Positions 40,196-49,229 of a stretch of 64,000 nt of DNA are shown one piece after another. Source of the DNA: Herbaspirillum autotrophicum (lineage in GTDB: Bacteria; Pseudomonadota; Gammaproteobacteria; Burkholderiales; Burkholderiaceae_D); the NCBI RefSeq assembly GCF_001189915.1, contig NZ_LFLS01000009.1:94097-158096 (forward strand). Direction: 5' to 3'. Under the pieces are notes generated by a model that saw nothing but the letters and a program-made list of their open reading frames with translations, had not been told where the DNA came from and did not search any database. Position numbers and translations under genes: made by a program. How positions within the stretch are numbered: position 1 is the stretch's first letter; each line of letters begins with the position of its first letter.

Positions 40196-41863
40196 TCAGT
40201 CTTCGGCGTAGATGTTGTTGTCTTTGCTTTCCCGTACGAACAGGGTACCGATGACCACGGTGACCAGTGCGATCACGATCGGATACCACAGGCCGTAGTA
40301 GATATCGCCCTTGTATGCGACCAGTGCGAAGGCAGTGGTTGGCAACAGACCGCCGAACCAGCCGTTACCGATGTGGTAAGGCATGGACATCGATGTGTAG
40401 CGGATGCGGGTCGGGAACATTTCCACCAGCGCCGCTGCAATCGGACCGTACACCATGGTCACATACAGCACCAGGATGAACAGCAGCAGCAAGACCATCG
40501 GTTTGTTCATCTGATCCGGATCAGCCTTGGTCGGATAACCGGCAGCCTTGATGTCGTCAGCCAGCTCTTTCGAGAAGGCCTTGTCCTTGGCGGCAGCATC
40601 TTCCTTGCTCAGACCATTGGCATCATACGAATTGATGATGCGCTCGCCGATCTTGACGGTAGTCACCGAACCAGGTGCGCCCACTGCATTTTCGTAGTTC
40701 ACCGAAGCCGCTGACAATTTCGCTTTGGCGATATCGCACGACGATGTGAACTTCTTGGTGCCGGTAGGATTGAACTGGAATTGGCAAGTTGCCGGATCCG
40801 CCGTGACGATCACCGGTGCGTTCTTCAGTGCGGCTTCCAGTGCCGGATTGGCATAGTGGGTCAGGCCGGCGAAGATCGGGAAGTAGGTCAGCGCCGCGAT
40901 CAGGCAGCCACCGATGATGATCGGCTTGCGGCCGATACGGTCGGACAGCGAACCGAACACGATGAAGAACGGGGTAGCCAGCAGCAGTGCCAGGGCGATC
41001 AGGATGTTGGCGGTAGGGCCGTCCACCTTGAGCGACTGGGTCAGGAAGAACAGGGCATAGAACTGACCTGTGTACCAGACCACGGCTTGACCGGCTGTCA
41101 GACCGACCAGCGCCAGAATCACCAGCTTCAGGTTTTTCCATTGGCCGAATGCTTCGGTCAGCGGTGCCTTGGAGACTTTGCCTTCGGCTTTCATCTTCAG
41201 GAACGCTGGCGATTCATTCATCGACAAGCGGATCCAGACCGAGATACCGAGCAGAACGATCGATACCAGGAACGGAATGCGCCAGCCCCAGTCGGCAAAT
41301 GCAGTTTCGCCGATGGCAGTACGCACGCCCAGAATCACCAGCAGCGACAGGAACAGGCCCAGCGTTGCAGTCGTCTGGATCCACGCGGTGAACGCGCCGC
41401 GACGGCCTTCCGGAGCGTGTTCGGCAACATAGGTTGCCGCGCCGCCGTATTCGCCGCCCAGTGCCAGACCTTGCAGAATGCGCAGGATGATCAAGATGAT
41501 TGGTGCGGTGATGCCGATGGAGGCATAGTTCGGCAGGATGCCGACGATGAAGGTCGACGCGCCCATGATCAGGATGGTGACCAGGAACGTATATTTACGA
41601 CCGATCATGTCGCCCAGACGGCCAAATACCAGTGCGCCGAACGGACGCACGATAAAGCCCGCAGCAAACGCCAGCAGCGCAAAGATGAAACCGGTATTGG
41701 GATCGGTGCCGGCGAAGAACTGCTTGGCGATGATTGCCGCCAGCGAGCCGTACAGATAAAAGTCGTACCATTCAAAAACGGTACCGAGCGAAGAAGCGAA
41801 AATGACTTTCCGCTCTTCCGGTGTAATGGTGTGCGCGGTCGATTTGACCGAAGCTGTCGCCAT
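40196..41863 (-). CDS. MHS-family MFS transporter with large periplasmic insertion
   Basis: A 555-aa inner-membrane symporter of the metabolite:H+ symporter family (ProP/KgtP-like): FASSLGTVFEWYDFYLYGSLA in TM1 and RPFGALVFGRLGDMIGRKYTF between TM2 and TM3. Compared with the usual 430-450 aa it carries about 110 extra residues (about 345-455) between two late TM helices, with two cysteines that could form a disulphide and an Ala/Lys/Asp-rich segment. Such enlarged MHS proteins are common in betaproteobacteria; substrate is unknown, likely an organic acid or osmolyte. Confidence 0.9.
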   Translation of the reverse strand: MATASVKSTAHTITPEERKVIFASSLGTVFEWYDFYLYGSLAAIIAKQFFAGTDPNTGFIFALLAFAAGFIVRPFGALVFGRLGDMIGRKYTFLVTILIMGASTFIVGILPNYASIGITAPIILIILRILQGLALGGEYGGAATYVAEHAPEGRRGAFTAWIQTTATLGLFLSLLVILGVRTAIGETAFADWGWRIPFLVSIVLLGISVWIRLSMNESPAFLKMKAEGKVSKAPLTEAFGQWKNLKLVILALVGLTAGQAVVWYTGQFYALFFLTQSLKVDGPTANILIALALLLATPFFIVFGSLSDRIGRKPIIIGGCLIAALTYFPIFAGLTHYANPALEAALKNAPVIVTADPATCQFQFNPTGTKKFTSSCDIAKAKLSAASVNYENAVGAPGSVTTVKIGERIINSYDANGLSKEDAAAKDKAFSKELADDIKAAGYPTKADPDQMNKPMVLLLLFILVLYVTMVYGPIAAALVEMFPTRIRYTSMSMPYHIGNGWFGGLLPTTAFALVAYKGDIYYGLWYPIVIALVTVVIGTLFVRESKDNNIYAED

Positions 41864-42031
41864 GCTTGTCTCCTTGATTATTGATGTAATGGATGTACAA
41901 ACTGGCCGCCAAATTACGCTGGCGCCATTTGTGCACGTACGGAGTGTGCGACGCCAAACTTACATCATGCTTGCTTGAAACTTACACAAGCTTACAGCGG
42001 ATTTTTGCTGCAATGCACCCGGAGACTGCCG

Positions 42032-42646
42032 TCATGCCGCCTGTTGTTGCAGAAAGCCGGGCACCTTGGCCGCCGGCAAACGGTTGATCGCGGCCAGCAT
42101 TGCTGGCTCGACTTGCCGGCCATGGCGGCGCTGCAATTGCGCGCACAAATGCAGCAAGACCTGCGCTGAGACTTCGGCATCGGCTTCGGCTCTGTGGGCC
42201 TGACCGGAAAAGCGGATGCCGAGACTGGCGGCCAGCCGCGACAGGCTGTAGCTGCCGAGGCCGGGCGCCAGACGCCGTGACAACAGCAAGGAACAAATCA
42301 ATTCCGAATACGCCGCTTGCAATGCCAGCCGCTCACTTTCGGCCGCCAGAAACTTGGCGTCGAAACTGGCATTGTGTGCCGCCAGCGCATCGTTGCCGAT
42401 GAAGCGCAACAATTCAGGCAGCACTTTGGCTACCGGCGGTGCGCTGTCGACCATAGCCTGGGTAATGCCGGTCAGCGCCGTGATGTCGGACGGGATATAG
42501 ACCTCGCAATTGATGAGCGACACAAAGCGTTCCACGATGCGACCGTCGATGATGCGCAGTGCCGCGACTTCAGTAATGCGCGCCCCTTGCGCCGGGCTCA
42601 GTCCGGTAGTTTCAAAGTCCAGCATGACGACAGGTTTGGCAATCAC
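42032..42646 (-). CDS. DnaQ-like 3'-5' exonuclease (DEDDh)
   Basis: A 204-aa stand-alone exonuclease domain. The DEDDh residues are visible in VMLDFETTGLSP (Asp10, Glu12), AAHNASFDAKFL and AHRAEADAEVSAQVL. It resembles DNA polymerase III epsilon-type or RNase T-type exonucleases but is not the main dnaQ, which is longer and normally beside rnhA. DNA repair or RNA processing is possible. Confidence 0.88.
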   Translation of the reverse strand: MIAKPVVMLDFETTGLSPAQGARITEVAALRIIDGRIVERFVSLINCEVYIPSDITALTGITQAMVDSAPPVAKVLPELLRFIGNDALAAHNASFDAKFLAAESERLALQAAYSELICSLLLSRRLAPGLGSYSLSRLAASLGIRFSGQAHRAEADAEVSAQVLLHLCAQLQRRHGRQVEPAMLAAINRLPAAKVPGFLQQQAA

Positions 42647-42781
42647 GACAACATACTTTCAGGCAGAAGAAGAACCGGCATTTTAATACGGCACCGGGTA
42701 TCGCTCGCAAAACCGGCAGTGACAGCGCCGGCGGCGGGGCTTTCGCTTATCATTACGGTTTTGCAGAAATCGGAGAAAGAC

Positions 42782-43084
42782 ATGCTCAAGCACATCGTCA
42801 TGTGGAAACTGAAGGAACACGCCGAAGGCGCTGACAAGGCAACCAATGCGCGCAAAATGAAGGCCTTGCTGGATGGCTGTATCGGCCTCGTGCCGGGCAT
42901 GGGGAAATTCGAAGCGGCACTGGCGCAGCCGGGACTGGAAGCCAGCTACGACGTGGTGTTGTATTCCGAGTTTGCGTCACAGGAAGTGCTGGACGCATAT
43001 CAGAATCATCCTGAGCACGTTGCCATCAAACCGTTCATCGCGGCCATTCGCGAAGCACGGCAATGCATGGATTACGAAGTCTGA
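42782..43084 (+). CDS. Stress-responsive Dabb-domain protein
   Basis: A 100-aa dimeric alpha/beta-barrel (ferredoxin-like) protein: MLKHIVMWKLKEHAEG at the N terminus and YDVVLYSEFASQEVLDAYQNHPEHVAIKPFI in the middle, typical of the Dabb family. GGAGAAAGAC precedes the ATG. No function is known for these single-domain forms. Confidence 0.9.
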   Translation: MLKHIVMWKLKEHAEGADKATNARKMKALLDGCIGLVPGMGKFEAALAQPGLEASYDVVLYSEFASQEVLDAYQNHPEHVAIKPFIAAIREARQCMDYEV

Positions 43085-43165
43085 AGCGAATCCGAATTTT
43101 CACGCTGTTTTTTTTGAGGTCGTTGCAAGGATGAGGTCGACGACGTTATCCGGATGCATTCAATT

Positions 43166-43630
43166 ATGAATATTTCTTTATCTGACGCTTTCGCCGGCGG
43201 TAATCCCTATCTGGAAAACCTCGGAGTGGAAGTGTTGAGTTTCGGTGATGGCAACGCCAGCATGGCGCTGTATCTGCGGCCCGAGTTCATGAACAGCTGG
43301 CAGGTGGCGCAAGGCGGCATTTCGATGACGCTGATGGATGTCGCCATGGGACTGGCTGCGCGCACGCTGGTGCCGGAAGCCAAATCGTCGGCCACCGTCG
43401 ATATGACCAGCAGTTTTCTGCGGCCGGCCGGCAAGCCGGGCGACACCATCGTGGCCAAGGGCCGCGCCTATTACCGTTCCACCACCATGTGTTTCTGCGA
43501 AGCGGAATTGTGGAACCAGGACCAACTGGTAGCCAAGGCCATGGGCACGTTCAAATTCATCAAACGGATTGACGTTGGCGACCGCGTCGGTCACGGTGCC
43601 GGCAACGGTGTGCAGTTGCCGGGCAACTGA
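43166..43630 (+). CDS. PaaI-family hotdog thioesterase
   Basis: A 154-aa hotdog-fold protein similar to phenylacetyl-CoA-type thioesterases (YLENLGVEVLSFGDGNASMAL, then NSWQVAQGGISMTLMDVAMGLA, where the usual HG is replaced by QGG). The start is MNISLSDAF; an upstream ATG adds four residues. The acyl-CoA substrate is unknown. Confidence 0.88.
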   Translation: MNISLSDAFAGGNPYLENLGVEVLSFGDGNASMALYLRPEFMNSWQVAQGGISMTLMDVAMGLAARTLVPEAKSSATVDMTSSFLRPAGKPGDTIVAKGRAYYRSTTMCFCEAELWNQDQLVAKAMGTFKFIKRIDVGDRVGHGAGNGVQLPGN

Positions 43631-43669
43631 ACGCAATCGGCCAAGGCAGCCTGCGCTGCCATGGTTACG

Positions 43670-44200
43670 CTAGCGGGCCGACAACATCCGGCGCAGCGTC
43701 CCATCCTTGAGTATCAGGTGATGCCACAACGCGCCCAGTACATGCAGTCCGACCAGATAGTAGACGGCATTGCCAATGAATTCATGCACCGCCTTGATGC
43801 TGGTTTTCAAGTCCGGCGAGGCGGCAATCAGATGCGGCAGCGTCAGTCCGAAAAAGCTGACGTCCTTGCCGCCGGCCTGGGTGAACAGCACGCCGGTTAC
43901 CGGTAACGCCAGCATCGTCAGGTACAGCAAACCATGTACTACGCCGGCGCTCCAGGTTTGCCAGCGCGGACCGGCAACTTCCGGCGGTACCCCGAACCGG
44001 AAACGGGCTGCCACCCGCAACAGCAGTGCCAGAAACACCAGTTGGCCGGCCAGCATGTGTACGGTTTTCAGCGTGTCCCGGAGCGGATCGCCCTTGGGTA
44101 CCTCACCGCGATATTCGATGGTCGCCAGTGCGATGACGAACAGCAGGAAAATGAACCAGTGCAAAAAAATCGAGGCGGGGTGGTAATGGGTGCGGGTCAT
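43670..44200 (-). CDS. Cytochrome b561 family protein
   Basis: A 176-aa inner-membrane diheme cytochrome with four TM helices. Haem-ligating His candidates are in ASIFLHWFIFLL, LKTVHMLAGQLVF, VHEFIGNAVYYLVGLHVLGALWHHLIL. It resembles E. coli CybB, which oxidises quinol and supplies electrons to superoxide in the membrane. Divergent from the GNAT gene. Confidence 0.92.
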   Translation of the reverse strand: MTRTHYHPASIFLHWFIFLLFVIALATIEYRGEVPKGDPLRDTLKTVHMLAGQLVFLALLLRVAARFRFGVPPEVAGPRWQTWSAGVVHGLLYLTMLALPVTGVLFTQAGGKDVSFFGLTLPHLIAASPDLKTSIKAVHEFIGNAVYYLVGLHVLGALWHHLILKDGTLRRMLSAR

Positions 44201-44365
44201 GGTCTCGGTTGGCTAAAAACAAGGCTGGCTGAGAACGGATCAGAAAGCGGATCCGCGCGTATTTCATGTTGCTTCGCCTATACTGCCAAACTGACTGTCG
44301 ATGTCAATGCAGATTTGCATCGCAGTTATTCTTGATCAATTTTTCTTCAAACAGGTATTCGTATC

Positions 44366-44791
44366 ATGACTTTTCGTATCAGCGTCGGCCCTTGGGAAAC
44401 TCTGCAACCGGATGCACAGGCCATCCGGCAAGAAGTATTCGTCATCGAGCAGCAAGTGCCGCCGGAAATTGAACTGGACGACATGGACGCGGTGTGCGTG
44501 CATGCCGTGGCCTACGATGCCGGCAATGCCGCCATCGCTACCGGACGGTTGCTGCCGGATGGTCATATCGGCCGCATGGCAGTGCGCAAGGCCGGGCGCG
44601 GGCAGGGCATCGGCAGCGCGGTATTGAAAGCCTTGATGGCAGCGGCCCGGGAACGCGGCGACAGTGAAGTGGTATTGAATGCCCAGACCCATGCCGAACC
44701 GTTTTATGTGGCGCACGGTTTTGTCCGTGAAGGCGAACAGTTCATGGATGCGGGGATTCCCCATATCCATATGCGGGCGGCATTGAAATAA
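44366..44791 (+). CDS. GNAT family N-acetyltransferase (ElaA-like)
   Basis: A 141-aa acetyltransferase. The N-terminal ALQAIRQEVFVIEQ-type motif (DAQAIRQEVFVIEQQVPPEIELDDMD) and the acetyl-CoA loop VRKAGRGQGIGSAVL are typical of ElaA/YjcF-like GNATs. The acceptor is unknown. Confidence 0.88.
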   Translation: MTFRISVGPWETLQPDAQAIRQEVFVIEQQVPPEIELDDMDAVCVHAVAYDAGNAAIATGRLLPDGHIGRMAVRKAGRGQGIGSAVLKALMAAARERGDSEVVLNAQTHAEPFYVAHGFVREGEQFMDAGIPHIHMRAALK

Positions 44792-45144
44792 GGTGCTCCA
44801 CGGCGTCTGACTCCAGACGCGACATCAGCATCGTGGCCTCGCCGCTTCAGCCGGCGGCTGCCACCGATGTGTTTCTGTCATTGATCTTTGTGCATTGTTT
44901 TCTGGAAATGTTTCCTGAAAGGTTCTTGTGGTTTCCCACAATATCAAGGACTACAGGGCGGGAGCATACTTGCGCCCGCAGCACGGATAGTGCTATCCGG
45001 AAAGCGCGGGAGTTGACTGAATCAGCCCCGCAGATGGCTCGCCGACATGGAAATTTGACTTGAGTCGGCATGTCATCCGAGTAATATGGATAGCACAAAA
45101 TCTGGTGAATCAGCTGTTTCCTGTTACAACAAACGGAGATTCAA
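44792..45144. other. Regulatory region upstream of dctA
   Basis: About 350 bp with no credible gene. It contains an imperfect 22-bp palindrome (44899-44920), a 6-bp inverted repeat TTGTGG-N4-CCACAA (44926-44941) and a sigma54-like GG-N10-GC element (44960-44973). Confidence 0.55.
44960..44973 (+). promoter_or_regulatory. Possible sigma54 promoter of dctA
   Basis: GG at 44960-44961 and TTGC at 44970-44973 have exact -24/-12 spacing (GG-N10-GC). The start would be near 44985, with a leader of about 160 nt. dctA genes are often sigma54-dependent through DctBD, which adds weight. The -24 half is only partly conserved. Confidence 0.4.
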
Positions 45145-46464
45145 ATGGCCAAGAAGCCGCTTTATCAATCGCTTTATTTCCAGGTTTTGGTAGCCATCGC
45201 CATTGGCGTGCTGCTGGGCCATTTCTATCCGCAAACCGGCGAGGCCATGAAGCCGCTTGGGGAAGGCTTCATCAAGCTGATCAAGATGATCATCGCGCCG
45301 GTGATTTTCTGTACCGTGGTGCTCGGTATCGCCGGCATGGAAGACATGAAGAAAGTCGGCAAGACCGGCGGTCTGGCGCTGCTGTACTTTGAAGTGGTCA
45401 GCACGCTGGCATTGATTGTCGGTCTGGTGCTGGTCAATGTATTGCAGCCGGGCGTCGGCATGAACATCGATCCGACCACGCTCGATACCAAGAGCATCGC
45501 GGCCTATACCGCACCGGGCAAGATGACCAGCACCACCGACTTCGTGATGAACATCATCCCGCTCAGCATGGTTGATGCGTTTGCCAAGGGCGACGTGTTG
45601 CAGGTGTTGCTGATTTCGGTCCTGTTCGGTTTCGCGCTGCACAAGTTCGGCGGCCGCGGCACACTGGTATTCGACCTCATCGAAAAAATCTCGCACGTCC
45701 TGTTCTCGATTGTCGGCACCATCATGAAAGTGGCGCCGGTCGGTGCTTTCGGCGCCATGGCCTTCACCATCGGCAAATACGGTGTGGGGTCGTTGCTGTC
45801 ACTTGGCAAGCTGATGGGAACCTTCTATCTGACCTGCCTGATCTTCATTTTTGTGGTGCTGGGGACGATCTCCAAACTGCATGGCTTCAGCATCTGGAAA
45901 TTCATCAAGTACATCAAGGAAGAATTGCTGATCGTGCTCGGTACTTCGTCGTCGGAATCGGTATTGCCGCGCATGCTGGCCAAGATGGAAAATCTGGGCG
46001 CCAAGAAGACGGTGGTTGGTCTGGTGATCCCGACCGGTTATTCCTTCAATCTGGATGGCACGGCAATTTACCTGACCATGGCGGCGGTATTCATTGCGCA
46101 AGCGACCAATACGCCTATGACGCTGACCCAGGAACTGACCTTGCTGGCGGTATTGCTGCTGACCTCCAAGGGCGCAGCGGGCATCACCGGCAGCGGCTTC
46201 ATCGTGCTGGCGGCAACCTTGTCGGCAGTGGGGCATGTACCGGTAGCCGGACTGGCGCTGATTCTCGGTATCGACCGTTTCATGTCGGAAGCGCGGGCGC
46301 TGACGAATACCATTGGTAACGGCGTGGCGACACTGGTGGTTGCCAAGTGGAGCAACGAGCTCGATGAAAAACGCCTGCATGCGCATCTCAACGGCGAAAC
46401 CGCTGAAGAAGCCGATGCGCCGGAACAGGTGCTCGACCACACCAATGCCAAGATGCCGCACTGA
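45145..46464 (+). CDS. dctA: C4-dicarboxylate transporter DctA
   Basis: A 439-aa DAACS-family symporter for succinate, fumarate, malate and related acids. Blocks: [47 protein letters not shown], the re-entrant serine-rich loop [14 protein letters not shown], and [29 protein letters not shown] precedes the ATG. A 16-bp-stem terminator follows. Confidence 0.95.
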   Translation: MAKKPLYQSLYFQVLVAIAIGVLLGHFYPQTGEAMKPLGEGFIKLIKMIIAPVIFCTVVLGIAGMEDMKKVGKTGGLALLYFEVVSTLALIVGLVLVNVLQPGVGMNIDPTTLDTKSIAAYTAPGKMTSTTDFVMNIIPLSMVDAFAKGDVLQVLLISVLFGFALHKFGGRGTLVFDLIEKISHVLFSIVGTIMKVAPVGAFGAMAFTIGKYGVGSLLSLGKLMGTFYLTCLIFIFVVLGTISKLHGFSIWKFIKYIKEELLIVLGTSSSESVLPRMLAKMENLGAKKTVVGLVIPTGYSFNLDGTAIYLTMAAVFIAQATNTPMTLTQELTLLAVLLLTSKGAAGITGSGFIVLAATLSAVGHVPVAGLALILGIDRFMSEARALTNTIGNGVATLVVAKWSNELDEKRLHAHLNGETAEEADAPEQVLDHTNAKMPH

Positions 46465-46522
46465 GCATTCAGCGGTAGTGCACTGCGTGCCGTGATCGGT
46501 ACCGCAGCGGCAACGGCAATAA

Positions 46523-46564
46523 AAAACGGCAGCATGACGATAAAGTCATGCTGCCGTTTTTTTT
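46523..46564 (+). terminator. Terminator of dctA
   Basis: A 16-bp perfect stem (46523-46538 with 46545-46560) with a 6-nt loop and eight Ts from 46557. Confidence 0.95.
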
Positions 46565-46651
46565 CATGTCGCGCCGGGGCGGCGAGCAGTGCAGGAAATG
46601 CTCGGGCAATCCCGGCATCAAACCGCTGTGCACATGCCGGACCGACAAATG

Positions 46652-46686
46652 AAAAGGCCCGTAACGACAAGACGTTACAGGCCTTT
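46652..46686 (-). terminator. Hairpin terminator on the minus strand between dctA and small RNA copy 2
   Basis: Stem AAAGGCC and GTAACG parts (one mismatch between them) with a 6-nt loop; on the minus strand a short T-run follows. It could end a transcript that begins between 46690 and 46850 or read-through from the right. Confidence 0.55.
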
Positions 46687-46900
46687 AGTCTCCTCGCAGC
46701 CGCCGCAGGACTGGATTTATTTGATGCGATTGTGGACCTAAATCATCAATTAGTCATTTTGCAGTGCACCATGATAACAAGACGCCAACACGGGCTGGAA
46801 AAACATCAGGGGAGACAGGGGCGAGGAAGTTGCCGGTCAGATACCGGTCATGTCAAAAAGACATGTTCTGCCTGCCGTTCCGACGCAGGAAAATACGGGC

Positions 46901-46969
46901 AAAAAAAAGCCCTCGAACCTTGCGGCTGAGGGCTAAATCCAATTCTTTAGGAGGAAATTGGAGGAGACA
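46901..46969 (-). ncRNA. Small RNA copy 2 with anti-Shine-Dalgarno loop
   Basis: Exact reverse-complement of 27729-27797 over 69 bp; identity stops at both ends. It has the same CU-rich tail, CCUCC loop, GCAA-capped terminator and U-run. Upstream on this strand, TAAAGT is placed about right for a -10, but no good -35 is seen, so it may be weaker or differently controlled than copy 1. It lies 98 bp beyond the end of the NRDE gene, on the same strand, and faces the dctA terminator. Confidence 0.7.
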
Positions 46970-47066
46970 GGTGCAACTTTAATGCTCTGCACCATATCCG
47001 GCTACTTTATTTCTCGTATATCAGTTATACGATTTCATTATTTCTGCCGGCTGTCGCCTCGGGTTC

Positions 47067-47873
47067 TTACGCTTCGCGGCTACGCTTGAGACGACACGGC
47101 GAGGTTTTATCCTGCGTTTCGGTCGACGGTGCATCGCGCACGATACTCAGATCGACCACATGCTCGCTCAATGCCGGTTCGCCCAGGATCGGCACCCGGA
47201 CGATGGTTGAGGCGCGGGTGCCGTAGCCTTCGGAGCAGATAAAGATGGAGGACAGTACACGTTCCAGTTCCAGGCTGATACCGGTGCTGGGCAGGCGGCA
47301 ATCATTGGCCCGGGTGCTGTCGGTCAGCATTTCGAAAAAGGTTTCTTCGGGGGCTCCCTGACACAGCAGGCTGGCGAACTGGGCTTTGGCCCGGGTCAGT
47401 TTCGGCCAGGGTGTGTCGAGCAGGCCGTTGGATACGCCGTAGATGCCATAACCGAGCGGTTGCCCGTTGCGCGGATCATCGCGGCCACGGTTGGAAAACC
47501 AGAGCATGGTGTCGCGATCACCGATCAGCAGATTGAAGCCGTTGTAGCGGTCGGCATCGGCATCAATGCTGGCAATGTAGTCGGTCGGACTGAGGTTGCC
47601 GGCCAGATAGTCGGATACCAGCGCGCCACGCGAGGGCGCGTCGGGGTTGCGTTCACCGGGCGCGCGGACGTTGGTGATGGCACCGAAGCGACCGTCGCGG
47701 GTGACGCCGAGCCAGGTGCCGCCGGCCTTGAGGTCGCGGCCGGCGTAAATATTCGGGTGATCCGGCCACCATGCGGCGGGACTGGCCGGGCGGTCGTGAA
47801 ATTCATCGCGATTGGCGGCGGCAATCAGCGGCATGCCGGGGATCACCTTCCAGGCAAAAATGATCAGGCACAT
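47067..47873 (-). CDS. NRDE (TANGO2-like) family protein
   Basis: A 268-aa protein of the NRDE family. The N-terminal MCLIIFAW and the AANRDEFHDRPASPAAWW signature are diagnostic, followed by GGTWLGVTRDGRFGAITNVR. The N-terminal Cys is characteristic of Ntn-hydrolase-like folds. Eukaryotic TANGO2 affects Golgi organisation and lipid metabolism; bacterial function is unknown. It overlaps the upstream DUF4936 gene by 10 bp. Confidence 0.93.
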   Translation of the reverse strand: MCLIIFAWKVIPGMPLIAAANRDEFHDRPASPAAWWPDHPNIYAGRDLKAGGTWLGVTRDGRFGAITNVRAPGERNPDAPSRGALVSDYLAGNLSPTDYIASIDADADRYNGFNLLIGDRDTMLWFSNRGRDDPRNGQPLGYGIYGVSNGLLDTPWPKLTRAKAQFASLLCQGAPEETFFEMLTDSTRANDCRLPSTGISLELERVLSSIFICSEGYGTRASTIVRVPILGEPALSEHVVDLSIVRDAPSTETQDKTSPCRLKRSREA

Positions 47874-48151
47874 GGCGATACATCCAGAAAACGTTCAATG
47901 TGACGCGGACCATCGATCAGCGCTGCCAGATCGGCCGCCAGCACATGTTGCTGCAAGGCGATTTCAAATTGTTCCGGGGTATCGAGATAGACTTCCATCC
48001 AGGTGTGGCAGCCGTCTTTTTCTTCCGGTCGGCGCTTCAGTCCGGTGGCCACTTTGTATGCTTGCGACAGCGTCGCCTGCATGCGCCCGACTTGCTGTTG
48101 CAGGGCATCGGCCTGGGCGCCGCACACGCGGTAATAAATATAGAGATCCAT
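47864..48151 (-). CDS. DUF4936 family protein
   Basis: A 95-aa protein beginning MDLYIYYRVCGAQADAL, with a ferredoxin-like pattern (YKVATGLKRRPEEKDGCHTWMEVYLD). It matches the small DUF4936 family found next to ygfZ and NRDE genes in betaproteobacteria. Function unknown. It lies 7 bp after ygfZ and overlaps NRDE by 10 bp, so the three form one unit. Confidence 0.85.
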   Translation of the reverse strand: MDLYIYYRVCGAQADALQQQVGRMQATLSQAYKVATGLKRRPEEKDGCHTWMEVYLDTPEQFEIALQQHVLAADLAALIDGPRHIERFLDVSPCA

Positions 48152-48158
48152 GATCGGC

Positions 48159-49229
48159 TTACTGCGGATCAGCCAATTCGTAGGGCAGCGGCTGCAATTG
48201 CAGCGCCGGGCCGCTGACGCTGCCGAGATGGATACTGCCATTGTCGATGGCGGCCAGTTTGATTTCCACCAGACACAGGGAGCTGCCGACAGCATCGGGT
48301 TCGGCATTGACCACCATGCCACACGGCTGGTCCGGGTCGGCGCTGGAAAATACTTCGTTGCCGGCCTTGACGCCGGTCGTGGCAATCGTTGCCAATACTG
48401 CGCGTCGCTTGAGTTTTCCGAGATACTGGCTGCGCGCGACGATTTCCTGCCCGGGGTAGCAGCCTTTCTTGAAGTTGACGCCGCCGATCAGTTCGAAGTT
48501 GATCATTTGCGGCACGAACTGTTCCTGGGTGGCGGCGGTGATCTGCGGCACACCGGCCTGAATCTCGCCCAGACGCCATGCCGAGGCGCCGCGTGCAGTC
48601 AGTTTGCTGCTCAACAGCGGCCACGCGGCGATGGCGCTGGCGGTGTCGGTAATCCATTGATAGCGCGCATTGCTGTCGCCGTCGGCGACGCGAATCAGGG
48701 TGCCGTGGGCGTTATCGATTTTTTGATAAGGCTGTGCCGGCAAGCTTGGAAACCAAGTCTGCAACACGCTCTCGGCGGCAGCGCCGGACAGGCCCAGCGC
48801 CACATGTCGGGCGCCGCCATCGCTCAGCTTGGCTTTGGAACGCATGACAAACATTTGCAAGCGCTTTTGAATCGCTGGCTGCAATGCCAGCGGCAACTGC
48901 AAAAAGATGGCGTCGGCGGTTTTCCACAGCAGAAAACTTGCCAGCAGGCGACCCTTGGGGGTGCAATAGCCGGCCAGACGCGCGGTATTCAGGTCGAGCT
49001 TTTCAACATCATTGGTGATCTGGTTATGCAAGAAGCTGGCGGCATCGTCGCCGGCGATGGCAATCAATCCGAGGTCGGTCAGCGGCGCCACAAAATCGGT
49101 TGGTGCTGTCCAGTCCGTCTGTGCCGCCCCAAAATAGCGAACTTCGATGGCATTTTGCTCGTCGAAACGCGCTCCTTGTTGCTGCAAAAATGCGAGCCAG
49201 TCGGGATTCGGATGATTCAATTCAGTCAT
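48159..49229 (-). CDS. ygfZ: Folate-binding Fe-S repair protein YgfZ
   Basis: A 356-aa GcvT-like protein. The diagnostic motif KKGCYPGQEIVARSQYLGKLKRR carries the key Cys. YgfZ/IBA57 use tetrahydrofolate to help make or repair 4Fe-4S clusters, for example in the tRNA-thiolating MiaB. First gene of ygfZ-DUF4936-NRDE, divergent from mltG with about 100 bp between. Confidence 0.94.
   Translation of the reverse strand: MTELNHPNPDWLAFLQQQGARFDEQNAIEVRYFGAAQTDWTAPTDFVAPLTDLGLIAIAGDDAASFLHNQITNDVEKLDLNTARLAGYCTPKGRLLASFLLWKTADAIFLQLPLALQPAIQKRLQMFVMRSKAKLSDGGARHVALGLSGAAAESVLQTWFPSLPAQPYQKIDNAHGTLIRVADGDSNARYQWITDTASAIAAWPLLSSKLTARGASAWRLGEIQAGVPQITAATQEQFVPQMINFELIGGVNFKKGCYPGQEIVARSQYLGKLKRRAVLATIATTGVKAGNEVFSSADPDQPCGMVVNAEPDAVGSSLCLVEIKLAAIDNGSIHLGSVSGPALQLQPLPYELADPQ

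Larger units (their letters stand above)
46465..47066. other. Intergenic region with terminators and small RNA copy 2
   Basis: About 600 bp between dctA and the NRDE gene. It holds the dctA terminator, a minus-strand hairpin (46652-46686), a CATGTC-N5-GACATG inverted repeat (46849-46865) and small RNA copy 2. No protein frame is convincing. Confidence 0.6.

Noticed and set aside
44833..45063. 76-codon plus-strand frame upstream of dctA
   Set aside because: It runs through the palindromes and the sigma54-like element, lacks a ribosome-binding site and resembles nothing.
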